From assembly GCF_005845215.1 (NCBI RefSeq), contig NZ_SPHO01000022.1:23608-87607 (forward strand): 64,000 nt of DNA, written 5' to 3'. Shown one piece after another: positions 1-7,812 of this stretch. The translations under genes and the position numbers were made by a program. Source of the DNA: Clostridium sp. 1001271st1 H5. Its GTDB lineage: Bacteria; Bacillota; Clostridia; Lachnospirales; Lachnospiraceae. The notes beneath the pieces are model-generated. The model was not told the DNA's origin. It saw nothing but the letters and a program-made list of their open reading frames with translations, and made no database searches. The first letter of the stretch is position 1. The number at the start of each line of letters is the position of its first letter.

Positions 1-156
1 TTTATCCGGCGGAGATTTTTGTAGCCGCTCAAAATTTTTGTCAAAACTTCTCAAAACTTTTGACAAAACTTTTCGGGAAATATTTCCGGTATTTATAAGC
101 ACGAAACGGAGGGAAAAACCCTCCGCTTTTTTTGACAATAATTTTGTGAATAACGC
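1..156. other. Late-side prophage end region with GCGGAG motif and CAAAACTT repeats
   Basis: No gene is visible. The stretch holds GCGGAG at 9-14 (in inverted orientation to the repeats at 34319-34416), three copies of CAAAACTT (42-49, 52-59 and 64-71) and a GC hairpin at 107-125. In Mu-like phages the termini carry transposase-binding sites, so these repeats are candidate end-binding sites. This is inference from position and repetition. Confidence 0.45.
107..134 (+). terminator. Intrinsic terminator at the late end of the prophage
   Basis: A perfect 7-bp stem CGGAGGG/CCCTCCG with an AAAAA loop is followed by CTTTTTTT on the plus strand. On the minus strand the hairpin has an A-run before it and only TTT after it, so it is best as a plus-strand terminator that stops transcription entering from outside. 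It may also stop late-operon transcription. Confidence 0.65.
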
Positions 157-414
157 CTACTTTTCAGAAGCGGCTTCATCCTCATCTTCACACTTGGCAA
201 GTTCCTCTTCCAAGGCTCCAATCTCATCACGGATGACCTGTCTCTGTTTGTGGAGTTCCTGAAGGTCATAAGGTGACTCCATCCCAAGGGTAGAATACTC
301 AATACACTTGGCAATCTTCCAGTCCCCAATATCAGACTCCTGACATGAGAGCTTGGTCTTCAGGTCTCTTATTTTCTGTTCTATCTCATTTTTGCTCATT
401 GTTGTTTTGCTCAT
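157..414 (-). CDS. Small coiled-coil protein downstream of the DGR reverse transcriptase
   Basis: Hypothetical protein of 85 residues, the last gene of the late operon. The ATG at 414 is chosen because GGAGGAGG lies 8 bases upstream; it overlaps the end of the reverse transcriptase gene by 29 bases, so translation is probably coupled. The sequence is charged and helical, with heptad-like stretches at both ends (NEIEQKIRDLKTKL and IRDEIGALEEELAK) and an acidic tail, so a two-helix coiled coil is likely. I do not recognise a family. Its place directly behind the reverse transcriptase makes a DGR accessory or a late phage function possible, but neither is shown. Confidence 0.7.
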   Translation of the reverse strand: MSKTTMSKNEIEQKIRDLKTKLSCQESDIGDWKIAKCIEYSTLGMESPYDLQELHKQRQVIRDEIGALEEELAKCEDEDEAASEK

Positions 415-1585
415 CTCTGTGTCCTCCTCCAATAAATGGATGGATAAAAAGCTCATCAAAGAGCTTATCCATACTCTTAACTACATTGTATGAGTCATAG
501 TGGCTCACACCGCCCTTCCATGAGGCATAGGCACATCTCACATCATCAAAGGACATCTCCCCGGCATCCATGAGCTTCCGGAACTTCTTCAGCTTTCTCC
601 GCATCCTTGTGACGGAGTCCTTGCTGATACGTTCCTGTACCTTTCCTGTCTCTGTTAGGTTATATTTGATTTTAAGGAATGTGAAGCCATGTGACAGCTT
701 TACTATCTGTGTTTTCTTTGGATTGATAAAGAGTCCAAGCTCATCACATATCCCTTGTATGTCATTCAGGAGCCCCTTCAGGTACTCCTTGTCTTCATGG
801 ATGATGTAGATGTCATCCATGTACCGCCCATAGTATTTCATGCCTTTTACAATCTTGCAGTAGTTGTCTATCCTTGTGGGATAGTATACTCCGGATATTT
901 GAGATATTTGGCTTCCAATACCCACGGACTTTCTCATGTACTTTTCGCCTGTCAGCTTTGCCTTATCAATTTGAGCATGTTCCAAGGCGTTATACAGCGT
1001 TTTCATACAGTTAGCATATTCTTCATCAGTCATGTAGGAAACATCCACCCTGAAGGTATCTATGAGCTTCTCAATAAAGCTCATCGTCTCCTTATCACCA
1101 ATCTTTTTCCGCATTTCCTTTATCAGACCATCATGGACTATATTGTCAAAGAATTTGCTAAAATCAATCAGTAATACATACCCTTCATTGCTCTTGTGTT
1201 TCCTGTAGAACTTGTGAAGATGTGTGCTCAACCGTTTCCTTGCAAAATGGATACCCTTGCCCTCCATGGAAGCACCATTGTCATAGGTCAGGTACTTGGA
1301 GAGCTCCGGGACAAGCACATTGTCACAGACTGACCTCTGTACCACACGGTCAGAGATGTGCATTGACTTAATATGCCTTGTTTTTCCCCTCTCATGCAGC
1401 TTGAACTCATAGAAGTCCTTCTGCTCATAGGTTCCATCCTTCATCTCCTTTTGAGTTTGGTTGATATTCCTCAAAAGGTTCATTTCATACCGCTGTACTG
1501 ACTCTTTCCACGCTGTTCCCTTCTTTGACTTGTTAAAGGCATCAAGTAGGGAGTTGGCATCATATACAGACTCCATATCATTCAT
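386..1585 (-). CDS. DGR-type reverse transcriptase
   Basis: This 399-residue protein has the right length and motifs for a retroelement reverse transcriptase that copies the template-repeat RNA into mutagenised cDNA. Visible motifs are LLIDFSKFFDNI (catalytic Asp near residue 141), IGSQISQ at 223-229 and YMDD at 255-258. The IGxxxSQ motif replaces the QGxxxSP of group II intron enzymes and is the hallmark of DGR reverse transcriptases linked to adenine-directed infidelity. The ATG at 1585 follows GAGGTG at suitable spacing. Upstream lie the template repeat and avd, and the variable tail gene is two genes upstream, which is the classic cassette order. Confidence 0.96.
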   Translation of the reverse strand: MNDMESVYDANSLLDAFNKSKKGTAWKESVQRYEMNLLRNINQTQKEMKDGTYEQKDFYEFKLHERGKTRHIKSMHISDRVVQRSVCDNVLVPELSKYLTYDNGASMEGKGIHFARKRLSTHLHKFYRKHKSNEGYVLLIDFSKFFDNIVHDGLIKEMRKKIGDKETMSFIEKLIDTFRVDVSYMTDEEYANCMKTLYNALEHAQIDKAKLTGEKYMRKSVGIGSQISQISGVYYPTRIDNYCKIVKGMKYYGRYMDDIYIIHEDKEYLKGLLNDIQGICDELGLFINPKKTQIVKLSHGFTFLKIKYNLTETGKVQERISKDSVTRMRRKLKKFRKLMDAGEMSFDDVRCAYASWKGGVSHYDSYNVVKSMDKLFDELFIHPFIGGGHRDEQNNNEQK

Positions 1586-1949
1586 AGAGCTTCACCTCGT
1601 TTCTAGCACCAACTGACGTATCAGGGTGCATCAAGATGTTCCCCCATCCTCCCTCTATCAGAAGATGAGCTTCTTTACCTTTCGGAAGGACAAGCTTTCC
1701 TTTCCTGTATCGTATATCGGCACATAGCCTACACTTAGTATACATACACGAAATCGGGCGGACTCCACCATCCCCGGCGGCGTTGTTATTATTACTATTA
1801 CCATTATTGTTACAATTAGCAAACGCCGCCGCCGACACCACAGCACTCAACGGTGGAAAAGTCTCTGGATACAAAGCTTGCCCCGGATAATTATACTTGT
1901 TTTTCAGCCTTTTGGGAAGCACCTTCTTTCTGTGCTTTGGCTGCTTCAT
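1578..1949 (-). CDS. Open frame running through the template repeat, probably not a real protein
   Basis: A 123-codon frame starts inside avd, runs through the template repeat and ends 8 bases inside the reverse transcriptase gene. Its middle translates as the lectin segment of the tail protein with Asn at the variable positions (AFANCNNNGNSNNNN). It stays open there because the template preserves the reading frame of the variable repeat. Its first 20 codons overlap avd in another frame, and the start codon has AGGGAGA only 1-2 bases away. I consider it a by-product of template conservation, but translation through the template cannot be excluded. Confidence 0.25.
   Translation of the reverse strand: MKQPKHRKKVLPKRLKNKYNYPGQALYPETFPPLSAVVSAAAFANCNNNGNSNNNNAAGDGGVRPISCMYTKCRLCADIRYRKGKLVLPKGKEAHLLIEGGWGNILMHPDTSVGARNEVKLYE
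1755..1851 (-). repeat. DGR template repeat (TR)
   Basis: This 97-bp segment between avd and the reverse transcriptase gene matches 2557-2653 in the tail gene. On the minus strand it contains nine AAY codons (Asn) clustered after TTTGCT. The 10 differences from the variable repeat all fall on template adenines (A to G, T or C), and no third codon position changes. AAY codons are typical of templates because mutating the two adenines reaches many residues without creating stops. Identity is complete at both ends (GTTGAGTGC at the 5' side, GGAGTCCGCCCG at the 3' side). Confidence 0.95.
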
Positions 1950-2487
1950 TCTCCCTGATTTTCTTCAGGATTTTGTTGTCACTCTTTCTCCATCCCTTCA
2001 GGAGGGCTATCTCCTTCTCAATCATTTCCACATATCGGATATACTTCTGTGCATCCACCGGGATGATGGATATAATGTATTGCATCTCCTGAAGGAGCTG
2101 CTCACAGTTTCCTATGGCATGATTTTGGAAGTTTCTCCGGTCATAGAACTCACTCTCACATACTGGATATATCGTATTTGCCTGTGTGATGTTCATTATC
2201 ATGTTGTGGAGGATATTCATTATGTTATTCCTCATCTTGTCTATGAGCCATGCCGGATATTCCTCTATTATCGTGGCTTTCATTTCATACTTCTCCACTA
2301 TTTCCCGAAACTTCTGCTCATCCTCCGGCTCCATTCCCGGCACCCCATACAATGACTTGACACTCCTCACCTTGTCCTTGATGCCAAAGTCCCGGAGGAG
2401 CAGCATTGTGATTTCTCTCCGGAGCATTATGGCATTATGATAGAACTCCAAACTGGATACACTTCTTTTGTTCTTCAGAACGCTCAA
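1891..2487 (-). CDS. avd: DGR accessory variability determinant (Avd-like four-helix protein)
   Basis: The 198-residue, mostly helical protein sits between the variable tail gene and the template repeat, which is the position of Avd in DGRs. Avd forms a basic barrel that binds the reverse transcriptase and template RNA and is needed for cDNA synthesis. Supporting segments are SLEFYHNAIMLRREITMLLL near the N-terminus and RRNFQNHAIGNCEQLLQEM in the second half, with a lysine-rich C-terminus. Start is TTG at 2487 with AAGGAGG 8-9 bases upstream; no ATG fits as well. It is longer than the roughly 120-130 residues usual for Avd, so an extra N-terminal part is likely. Confidence 0.8.
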   Translation of the reverse strand: MSVLKNKRSVSSLEFYHNAIMLRREITMLLLRDFGIKDKVRSVKSLYGVPGMEPEDEQKFREIVEKYEMKATIIEEYPAWLIDKMRNNIMNILHNMIMNITQANTIYPVCESEFYDRRNFQNHAIGNCEQLLQEMQYIISIIPVDAQKYIRYVEMIEKEIALLKGWRKSDNKILKKIRENEAAKAQKEGASQKAEKQV

Positions 2488-2507
2488 CCTATTTCCTCCT
2501 TCCGGTC

Positions 2508-2532
2508 ATCTGCCCCCATACAGGGGGCAGAT
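2508..2532 (-). other. Hairpin/cruciform beside the variable repeat, probable retrohoming signal
   Basis: A perfect 10-bp inverted repeat (ATCTGCCCCC/GGGGGCAGAT) with a 5-nt loop lies 24 bases beyond the 3' end of the variable repeat, just after the stop codon of the tail gene. Neither strand has a T-run after the stem, so it is not a good terminator. In the Bordetella phage DGR a GC-rich hairpin just past the variable repeat promotes target recognition. No matching hairpin follows the template repeat, as expected for a one-way transfer signal. Confidence 0.75.
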
Positions 2533-2538
2533 TAAAGA

Positions 2539-3462
2539 TTAACCGATACAGAAATACGGGCGGACTCCACCATCCCCGGCGGCGTAGTCATTATTACTAT
2601 AACCACCAGTGACACAACCAGCAAACGCCGCCGCCGACACCACAGCACTCAACCAATACCACCATCTACTTCCGTTATGTCCAAGTCCTGCTACCTTCAG
2701 GTTAGGAGCTAACCGGAACAACGGGAACTGAATATTATCACATCCTGTATCATAGAATGATGAACTAAGCACTGTGGAACCATATACCTGTATCTCACTC
2801 ATAAGTTTAACTAAGCAATCCTTCCACTCCCAGTTGCTTGCATATCCTGTGATGCCTGCTCCTGCGTTTGAATTGCCTGTTGTAGATACTGCTGTTGTCA
2901 GCAATTCTCTGTGACTAAGTATATGATTATTTAATGCTGTTTGCAAGGCTGCTGCATATACAGGAAGAACCGTTTTATACATCTTAGAGCCTACATACCC
3001 ACCTGTTGTCACATTTGTATCATTCATAACTGATTTTGTCTTGAAGCAGTCCTTCGGTACAATCACAGCATGATGTTTTGTGAAGGCTGTATCTCCATTA
3101 TTCCAAAATACATCAAAGCCTGCCAAGATACATCTGACTGTCTCGGCACCACCCAAGTCTGTAGTGATGCTTATGTCAAAATAATCACCCACATACAAGT
3201 CCTTAAAGGTTCCTGCACTGATACGCTGACATATTTCATCCACCGTATACACATTTGTCAGATTCTTCCCTCTGTAGATGGAATTATGAGCTGCTGCACT
3301 GTCAGAAAAGACATTGATGAACTGCTCATTGAGGTATTTGTCATTGTCAAGGAGCTGCTGATGTCTCACATTCCACTCATCATAGTGTGCCGGAGTTGTC
3401 CTCTCCATTGCTGTCATCTCAAGGACAAGTTTCGGATGCTCTGCTGCTGTTATATTTGCCAT
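2539..3462 (-). CDS. DGR-diversified tail protein with C-terminal C-type-lectin-like variable domain
   Basis: A 307-residue phage tail protein, most likely the receptor-binding or tip protein. The N-terminal two thirds resemble Firmicute phage tail proteins. The C-terminus (GSRWWYWLSAVVSAAAF ... AAGDGGVRPYFCIG) has the WW/GVRP pattern of C-type-lectin variable domains that DGRs diversify. The nine template AAY codons here read G, V, T, G, Y, N, N, D, Y, showing past retrohoming. ATG at 3462 follows AAGGAGG by 9 bases. It is the gene immediately upstream of avd, and its 3' end carries the variable repeat and the adjacent hairpin. Confidence 0.92.
   Translation of the reverse strand: MANITAAEHPKLVLEMTAMERTTPAHYDEWNVRHQQLLDNDKYLNEQFINVFSDSAAAHNSIYRGKNLTNVYTVDEICQRISAGTFKDLYVGDYFDISITTDLGGAETVRCILAGFDVFWNNGDTAFTKHHAVIVPKDCFKTKSVMNDTNVTTGGYVGSKMYKTVLPVYAAALQTALNNHILSHRELLTTAVSTTGNSNAGAGITGYASNWEWKDCLVKLMSEIQVYGSTVLSSSFYDTGCDNIQFPLFRLAPNLKVAGLGHNGSRWWYWLSAVVSAAAFAGCVTGGYSNNDYAAGDGGVRPYFCIG
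2557..2653 (-). repeat. DGR variable repeat (VR)
   Basis: 97-bp copy of the template repeat at the 3' end of the tail gene. It has 10 substitutions relative to the template, every one at an adenine of the template (minus strand), falling in 7 of 9 AAY codons. The invariant G/C-rich end GGAGTCCGCCCG next to the stop codon is the likely initiation-of-mutagenic-homing region. Downstream of it the two copies diverge (TATTTC in the variable copy, ATTTCG in the template). Confidence 0.95.
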
Positions 3463-3476
3463 TTTCTTCTTCCTCC

Positions 3477-3857
3477 TTAATAGTTGTCTTCAATGGTGAA
3501 TGTCACCTCTGTCTCATCCTTACCTTTTGCAAGGAAATTAGAGAACGCCACCACATCTCCATCCTCATCAATGAGTGCCATCTCACTGATGAATGTACCA
3601 ACAAGCTCATCTTCCTCAAGCTTGATGGTGTACTCATAGGATGTATCTGAAGTCTTGGTTGATGAAGTATAAGGCTTTCTGACCACCTCTTTCTTCAATG
3701 CTACATTCTCCGCAAGTGGTACTATCACGGTACCATCCGCATTGACACCGCCGGAACCAAGTGCAATGTGTGTTATCTTTGCAACCGTTCCGGTTGTATG
3801 GCTTGCTTCAGCCATCTTTTTTCTTCTGATTTTGGTTATCACGCTTTTTGTTGCCAT
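3477..3857 (-). CDS. Tail-fibre/collar-like protein
   Basis: Predicted 126-residue virion protein just upstream of the variable tail gene. The segment THIALGSGGVNADG followed by LKKEVVRKPY resembles the N-terminal motif of phage tail-collar fibre proteins (start of the DUF3751-type fold), which attaches fibres to the baseplate. The ATG at 3857 is preferred over an upstream one because GGAGG lies 9 bases before it and it directly follows the stop of the preceding gene. It is short, so it may be an adaptor joining the baseplate to the diversified receptor-binding protein. That role is inference. Confidence 0.65.
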   Translation of the reverse strand: MATKSVITKIRRKKMAEASHTTGTVAKITHIALGSGGVNADGTVIVPLAENVALKKEVVRKPYTSSTKTSDTSYEYTIKLEEDELVGTFISEMALIDEDGDVVAFSNFLAKGKDETEVTFTIEDNY

Positions 3858-3858
3858 T

Positions 3859-5160
3859 CTACAATACCTCCGTTTTTTGCCAAGCATCTATTATCTTGGA
3901 ACCATCAAGGCTCCATGTTCCATCAAGGAAGATGAGGTTGTGCTCTTCATGCCATATCACCCTGAACTCCCTTGTATGTTCTACACCAAAGCTGTATGCC
4001 TGCTTGGTGGTGTATTCTGTCCTCTGTGCATCCATGAGCCGGGAGCCTGTCAGCTTCCAAAGCCCGTTGAGCTTCAGATAATCAAAGTAGTCAATGACCA
4101 TCCGGTACCGCTCCAATGTCTTCCTGATGCTGTATTCCTCCTCACAAGGCTGCATCCTGTACCGCTGCTTCAGGAGCAGCTCCTCTTCATGCTGATGGTG
4201 GAATGTTGTGCTCCATCTCATTTCTCTTGGAGACATCTCTGCATCCACCACATGGCTTCCATCTGTTATCCATGAGCCATCTGTCTTCAGGTATTCAAAA
4301 TAGTACATCCTGAAGCTGTATGCCGCCTTCAGGATGGCACTCTCTACCATCCGGCAGGCATAATTGTATGCCATAACTGCAAGCCCGGCTTCATGGAGCT
4401 CATAAAGGCTCTCATATCGGTATCCTATCCGGGTACCAACGGGAGTCATCTCTGCATCAAGCATATAGCTCCCATCCAGTTTCCACATTCCATCAAGCTT
4501 CCTGTAGTCATAATAGAACAGATGCTTCTTATACAGTACCTCAAGGAAGTTTCCTGTGTGTGGCTGCCTGATGCTCAAGTTATACTTGAAGAAGTAGTTG
4601 TCCTTTGCACCCACCTCTTTCCACTTCCTGACGGTCTTCCGCATAATGTCAAAACTGATAGGATGCTCCTCATCCGCATCCATCACAATTACTATGTAGA
4701 ACTCCGCCCATCTGTTTTCAATGGTATCAGACTCCAATGTCCGGCTCCCATCAAGGAGCCAACTTCCATCAAGTGTGAAATGGGAAAAGCCTGTCAGGTC
4801 ATTTGCTCTCACAAGAACCGGGGAAGTATATCCAAGAGTCCTCACCGCAAGCAGCACTCCCTCATTGGTACCTCCAAGCTTGCATATCTCCTCATACATG
4901 GCTATCCTTGAGCGGAAGTTCTCTGGATGTTCTCCTTCATACCGGGTGAGCCTTCTATCAGCTCCATGTACCGGGAGCATTTCATGGCTGCATGTAGCAA
5001 CCATTCCCTCATCCCTTGCCCGGAGTATGTCTTCCTTTGCTTCATCAAACCTCTTGCCGAACACCCGGCAAAGGATGTACCACTTATTCAGTGCTTTCTT
5101 CAGCTTCTTCAGAGGAGTAGTGAGCAGATACCACATGTATTCAATAAAGTTCTCTATCAT
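3859..5160 (-). CDS. Mu gp48-like tail protein with five DGSW-type repeats
   Basis: 433-residue protein in the slot of Mu gp48, which follows the baseplate J protein and closes the baseplate. The first ~130 residues look like the conserved domain; the rest carries five copies of a motif of the form LDGxWxLDGSxxLDA (for example LDGSWLLDGSRTL, LDGMWKLDGSYMLDA and LDGTWSLDGSKIIDA), separated by some 60-90 residues. ATG at 5160 is chosen because AAGGAG lies upstream at a longish spacing of about 10; a frame start at 5187 would overlap the previous gene. The repeats may form a beta-rich stalk or carbohydrate-contacting surface; this is inference. Confidence 0.75.
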   Translation of the reverse strand: MIENFIEYMWYLLTTPLKKLKKALNKWYILCRVFGKRFDEAKEDILRARDEGMVATCSHEMLPVHGADRRLTRYEGEHPENFRSRIAMYEEICKLGGTNEGVLLAVRTLGYTSPVLVRANDLTGFSHFTLDGSWLLDGSRTLESDTIENRWAEFYIVIVMDADEEHPISFDIMRKTVRKWKEVGAKDNYFFKYNLSIRQPHTGNFLEVLYKKHLFYYDYRKLDGMWKLDGSYMLDAEMTPVGTRIGYRYESLYELHEAGLAVMAYNYACRMVESAILKAAYSFRMYYFEYLKTDGSWITDGSHVVDAEMSPREMRWSTTFHHQHEEELLLKQRYRMQPCEEEYSIRKTLERYRMVIDYFDYLKLNGLWKLTGSRLMDAQRTEYTTKQAYSFGVEHTREFRVIWHEEHNLIFLDGTWSLDGSKIIDAWQKTEVL

Positions 5161-5167
5161 GGCGGCA

Positions 5168-6319
5168 TCACTCCTTCCCCCTTGCACTCTGTACTACGTT
5201 CCGGACAGTCACATTGATGTCTCCTGCCATGATGACCTTGTCCTGTTCAAGAACCATGTCATCAGACGGTTGCAAGATGTCTGTCTTCCTGTAGTTATCA
5301 ATCTTTGTACTAAGCACTTGGATGATGCTGTCCCTGTATAGGGTATTCATTTCTCCCCTTGTCAGAGCCATCATGTCCTCAATGAGTTTTGTTGCCTGTG
5401 CATCCACTCCATCCGTTGCCGCATCTTCAGCAAGGTATATCACAAGCTCAAAGTCCTGTCTCACTACTTCACTGGACTTCACAAGATAGTCCTCATAGTT
5501 TCCCTTCAGCGGCTCAATGGCTTCACCCACCTTTCTTATCAGCTCCGGAGAAGCTTCCCCTGCTGCACCTGTGACAATCACATCCACTGTGCCCTGACCT
5601 CTTGGATGCTGTGCATCAATCCGGGCATCCAGTACACCGGGTACAGCCTTTGCAGCGTTCCGGAGCTTCTCTTCTATAGTTCGTGTTGCAAGCTCCGCCC
5701 ATGAGCTCATACATCTGTCACGGAGGTCTTCAAGGTCTTCCTCTTCAGCTCCTTCCTCAAAGAGCCAGTCATCCTCATTTGTCACATAGTCCACACCATC
5801 AAGGTGTATCATGGATATGGTTATTCTTCCCGGTGCTATATTGTAATAGGTTCCGGTAGCTTCAGCCTCCACAAGCACTCTTCCTACAGGTTCCCCGGCA
5901 TCAATGACCGTATTCTCACAGCAATAGAACTTCAGCTCATTGCCTCCGGCATCCGGTTCTGTTTTGAAACAATGTCCTTTTGTTACCTGAAGAGCATTGT
6001 TGTATTCACTCCTGTATATGCTCACATAACCTCTTGCTGCCTTTGTCTCCTTCTGCTGTTTGGAATAGTCGGCAGCCTTAATCTTCAGCCAGTCTCCTTC
6101 AGCATGTTTGATGAAGCATCCATTCACGATAGTACGGGCAAGCTCTTTCAGCTCTATGTATATGGTCACAAGCATCCGGCAAAGGTGATAGAAGATGCCG
6201 CCCTTTTTGAAGTTCGTTATAGGAAAGCCTTCACCCTCAAGCTCTCCCTGTACCTTTTCCATCTCCTCATCTTCATCCGGGAGAGGGATAATCTTCTCCA
6301 TAATGCTCTCATCTATCAT
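5168..6319 (-). CDS. Baseplate J-like protein (Mu gp47 family)
   Basis: 383-residue baseplate wedge protein. The middle (ARGYVSIYRSEYNNALQVTK ... GTYYNIAPGRITI ... GVDYVTNEDDWLFEEGAEEED) has the beta-rich pattern of the baseplate J/gp47 family, which in contractile tails connects the hub to the tail fibres. Start ATG at 6319 overlaps the preceding gene by 4 bases and has GGAGGTG upstream. The order gp45-gp46-gp47-gp48 matches Mu. Confidence 0.9.
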   Translation of the reverse strand: MIDESIMEKIIPLPDEDEEMEKVQGELEGEGFPITNFKKGGIFYHLCRMLVTIYIELKELARTIVNGCFIKHAEGDWLKIKAADYSKQQKETKAARGYVSIYRSEYNNALQVTKGHCFKTEPDAGGNELKFYCCENTVIDAGEPVGRVLVEAEATGTYYNIAPGRITISMIHLDGVDYVTNEDDWLFEEGAEEEDLEDLRDRCMSSWAELATRTIEEKLRNAAKAVPGVLDARIDAQHPRGQGTVDVIVTGAAGEASPELIRKVGEAIEPLKGNYEDYLVKSSEVVRQDFELVIYLAEDAATDGVDAQATKLIEDMMALTRGEMNTLYRDSIIQVLSTKIDNYRKTDILQPSDDMVLEQDKVIMAGDINVTVRNVVQSARGKE

Positions 6320-6741
6320 TCCACAATCACCTCCACGCCATTGCTCTCAATGTCAATGTTATATTCACTATTGCTGTCTGTCCTCCGGAAGGCTATCCTG
6401 ATATGGTATATATGACCGTCAAAGTTCACCGTTGTCTGTATGCTTCCGGCATCAATATAGTCCCTTTTGGACATCTTGGAACGGATACGCTGCTGTATTT
6501 CCATCTGTGTGAAGTCATCATACTCTCCCTGCATAAAGTCAAGCAGGCTCCACCCATAGCTTGCATCCCCTTCCTCATCCTCATAGAAGAGCTCACCCTC
6601 TTCTGTCATTGCCTCATTCTTAATATCCTGAAGCCAACATTCATCATCCGATACAAGGGCTGTGTCCCCGTTCCCGTCTGATACAGGCTGACCATCTTCA
6701 TCAAGCATGATGTCTACATCATTTGCACCTGTTATCTGCAT
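6316..6741 (-). CDS. Baseplate protein, Mu gp46-like
   Basis: 141-residue acidic protein between the spike-like and J-like baseplate genes, the place of Mu gp46. The pattern DECWLQDIKNEAMTEEGELFYEDEEGDASYGWSL-like (nuclear residues only quoted in part: GELFYEDEEGDASYG) is typical of the gp46 family, in which a near N-terminal D, a central tail W and a C-terminal ADV region make a gp25/W-like wedge fold. ATG at 6741 is chosen because GGGAGG lies 8 bases upstream and the codon overlaps the stop of the previous gene by one base. Confidence 0.8.
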   Translation of the reverse strand: MQITGANDVDIMLDEDGQPVSDGNGDTALVSDDECWLQDIKNEAMTEEGELFYEDEEGDASYGWSLLDFMQGEYDDFTQMEIQQRIRSKMSKRDYIDAGSIQTTVNFDGHIYHIRIAFRRTDSNSEYNIDIESNGVEVIVE

Positions 6742-7034
6742 CAGAAGCACCTCCCTATGATATAAGGCTTGCACTCACCATACATGAGCACGATTGCCAC
6801 AATCTCATTCTTCAGGACAGGTATGTCAGTTTTCACCTTCGGTACCTCCGGGAAGCGGATGTCAGGCTGCTTGTTTTTGTCAAGTATTTTGAGAGTTGCT
6901 TCATACAGCTCTCCGTTCTGTCTCACAGATACCACCTTTGCATATAAGCCGGGCGGATACTGCATGTGTGGATAGTTCTCTTTTATCTGATTTTGAAGCT
7001 CCTGCTCCACAAACATCTTCATCATGTCAGACAT
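6741..7034 (-). CDS. Baseplate spike-type OB-fold protein (Mu gp45-like)
   Basis: 97-residue protein with a short beta-rich core: LYAKVVSVRQNGELYEATLKI, then PVLKNEIVAIVLMYGECKPYIIGRC. The small size, strands and place between the hub protein and gp46 suggest a gpV/gp45-type baseplate protein. It lacks the long C-terminal needle of true gp45, so it may be only the OB-fold adaptor. The start at 7034 has GGAGG 8 bases upstream and overlaps the preceding gene by 8 bases. Confidence 0.6.
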   Translation of the reverse strand: MSDMMKMFVEQELQNQIKENYPHMQYPPGLYAKVVSVRQNGELYEATLKILDKNKQPDIRFPEVPKVKTDIPVLKNEIVAIVLMYGECKPYIIGRCF

Positions 7035-7806
7035 CCTTCTCACCTCCTGCAAAATAGATATACATGTGTACCGCTCCGGTATCATCACTTCTCACTATTG
7101 TCTTCTCTACTGTTACAATTCCGCTGTATTTGCTGTGCTGCACCTCAACTTCTTGGCTGTGGTGTATCCAAGGGATGGCTATTGTCTCCGCCTCCCAAAG
7201 GTCTCCGTACTTATTCAGGGACAGGATGGTCTCTCCCTCCTCAAGTACATATATCTCTTTCTGTTCTTCCTTGGTTCCCCAATAGAATACCTTTTTCTGA
7301 AAGAAGAACGGGTTCTTGATGCCCCATGAGCTGTTGACCTCTGCTATGGTATTGATACCGCTCTTTCTGTCAATGACAAAAAGGTCTTTCTTCCCATAAT
7401 GTTCATCAGACAGCACATAGTCCTCAATCCCTGCACATGCCAATACATACCGGATGACATCCTGCGGCTCACAGTCTACAAAGGATGCCTTGATGGTCAC
7501 TCTGTCAAGCTTCATCATGTCATCTTTTATCATTATTTCCTTCCAGTAGTCCGTGTCACCGCATCTGACATATCCATCAATCAGGCTGTCAAAGTCATCC
7601 TCATATCCAAGCTCAACGCTTGCTTCATCCATATCTTTGAACTTCAGGACTCCCTGAAGCTGTGGTGATAATTCCACCCGGCACCAGTCCATGTGAGACT
7701 CTTTGCTTGAGAAACACTCAACCTCTATACCATCCGTCACCTCATAGTCTCCTACTGTCACCCGGAACTCCGGGGATATTAGCTTCTTGTATCCCAAGCT
7801 TCTCAC
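7027..7806 (-). CDS. Baseplate hub protein (late control D/gp27-like)
   Basis: 259-residue protein in the place of Mu gp44/P2 gpD, the hub around the spike. It begins with a beta domain (SPEFRVTVGDYEVTDGIEVEC ... DWCRVELSPQL) and continues with PQDVIRYVLACAGIEDYVLS and SGINTIAEVNSSWGI, the helix-strand signature of gpD-like hubs where a LysM-adjacent 'IAxxxG' stretch recurs. Adjacent genes are a tape measure side protein and the OB-fold spike protein. Clear family call by context and pattern, without alignment. Confidence 0.75.
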   Translation of the reverse strand: MRSLGYKKLISPEFRVTVGDYEVTDGIEVECFSSKESHMDWCRVELSPQLQGVLKFKDMDEASVELGYEDDFDSLIDGYVRCGDTDYWKEIMIKDDMMKLDRVTIKASFVDCEPQDVIRYVLACAGIEDYVLSDEHYGKKDLFVIDRKSGINTIAEVNSSWGIKNPFFFQKKVFYWGTKEEQKEIYVLEEGETILSLNKYGDLWEAETIAIPWIHHSQEVEVQHSKYSGIVTVEKTIVRSDDTGAVHMYIYFAGGEKDV

Positions 7807-7812
7807 CTCCTG

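Noticed and set aside
2508..2532. Hairpin as a terminator of the tail gene
   Set aside because: No T-run follows on either strand, and avd, the template and the reverse transcriptase gene must be transcribed through it.
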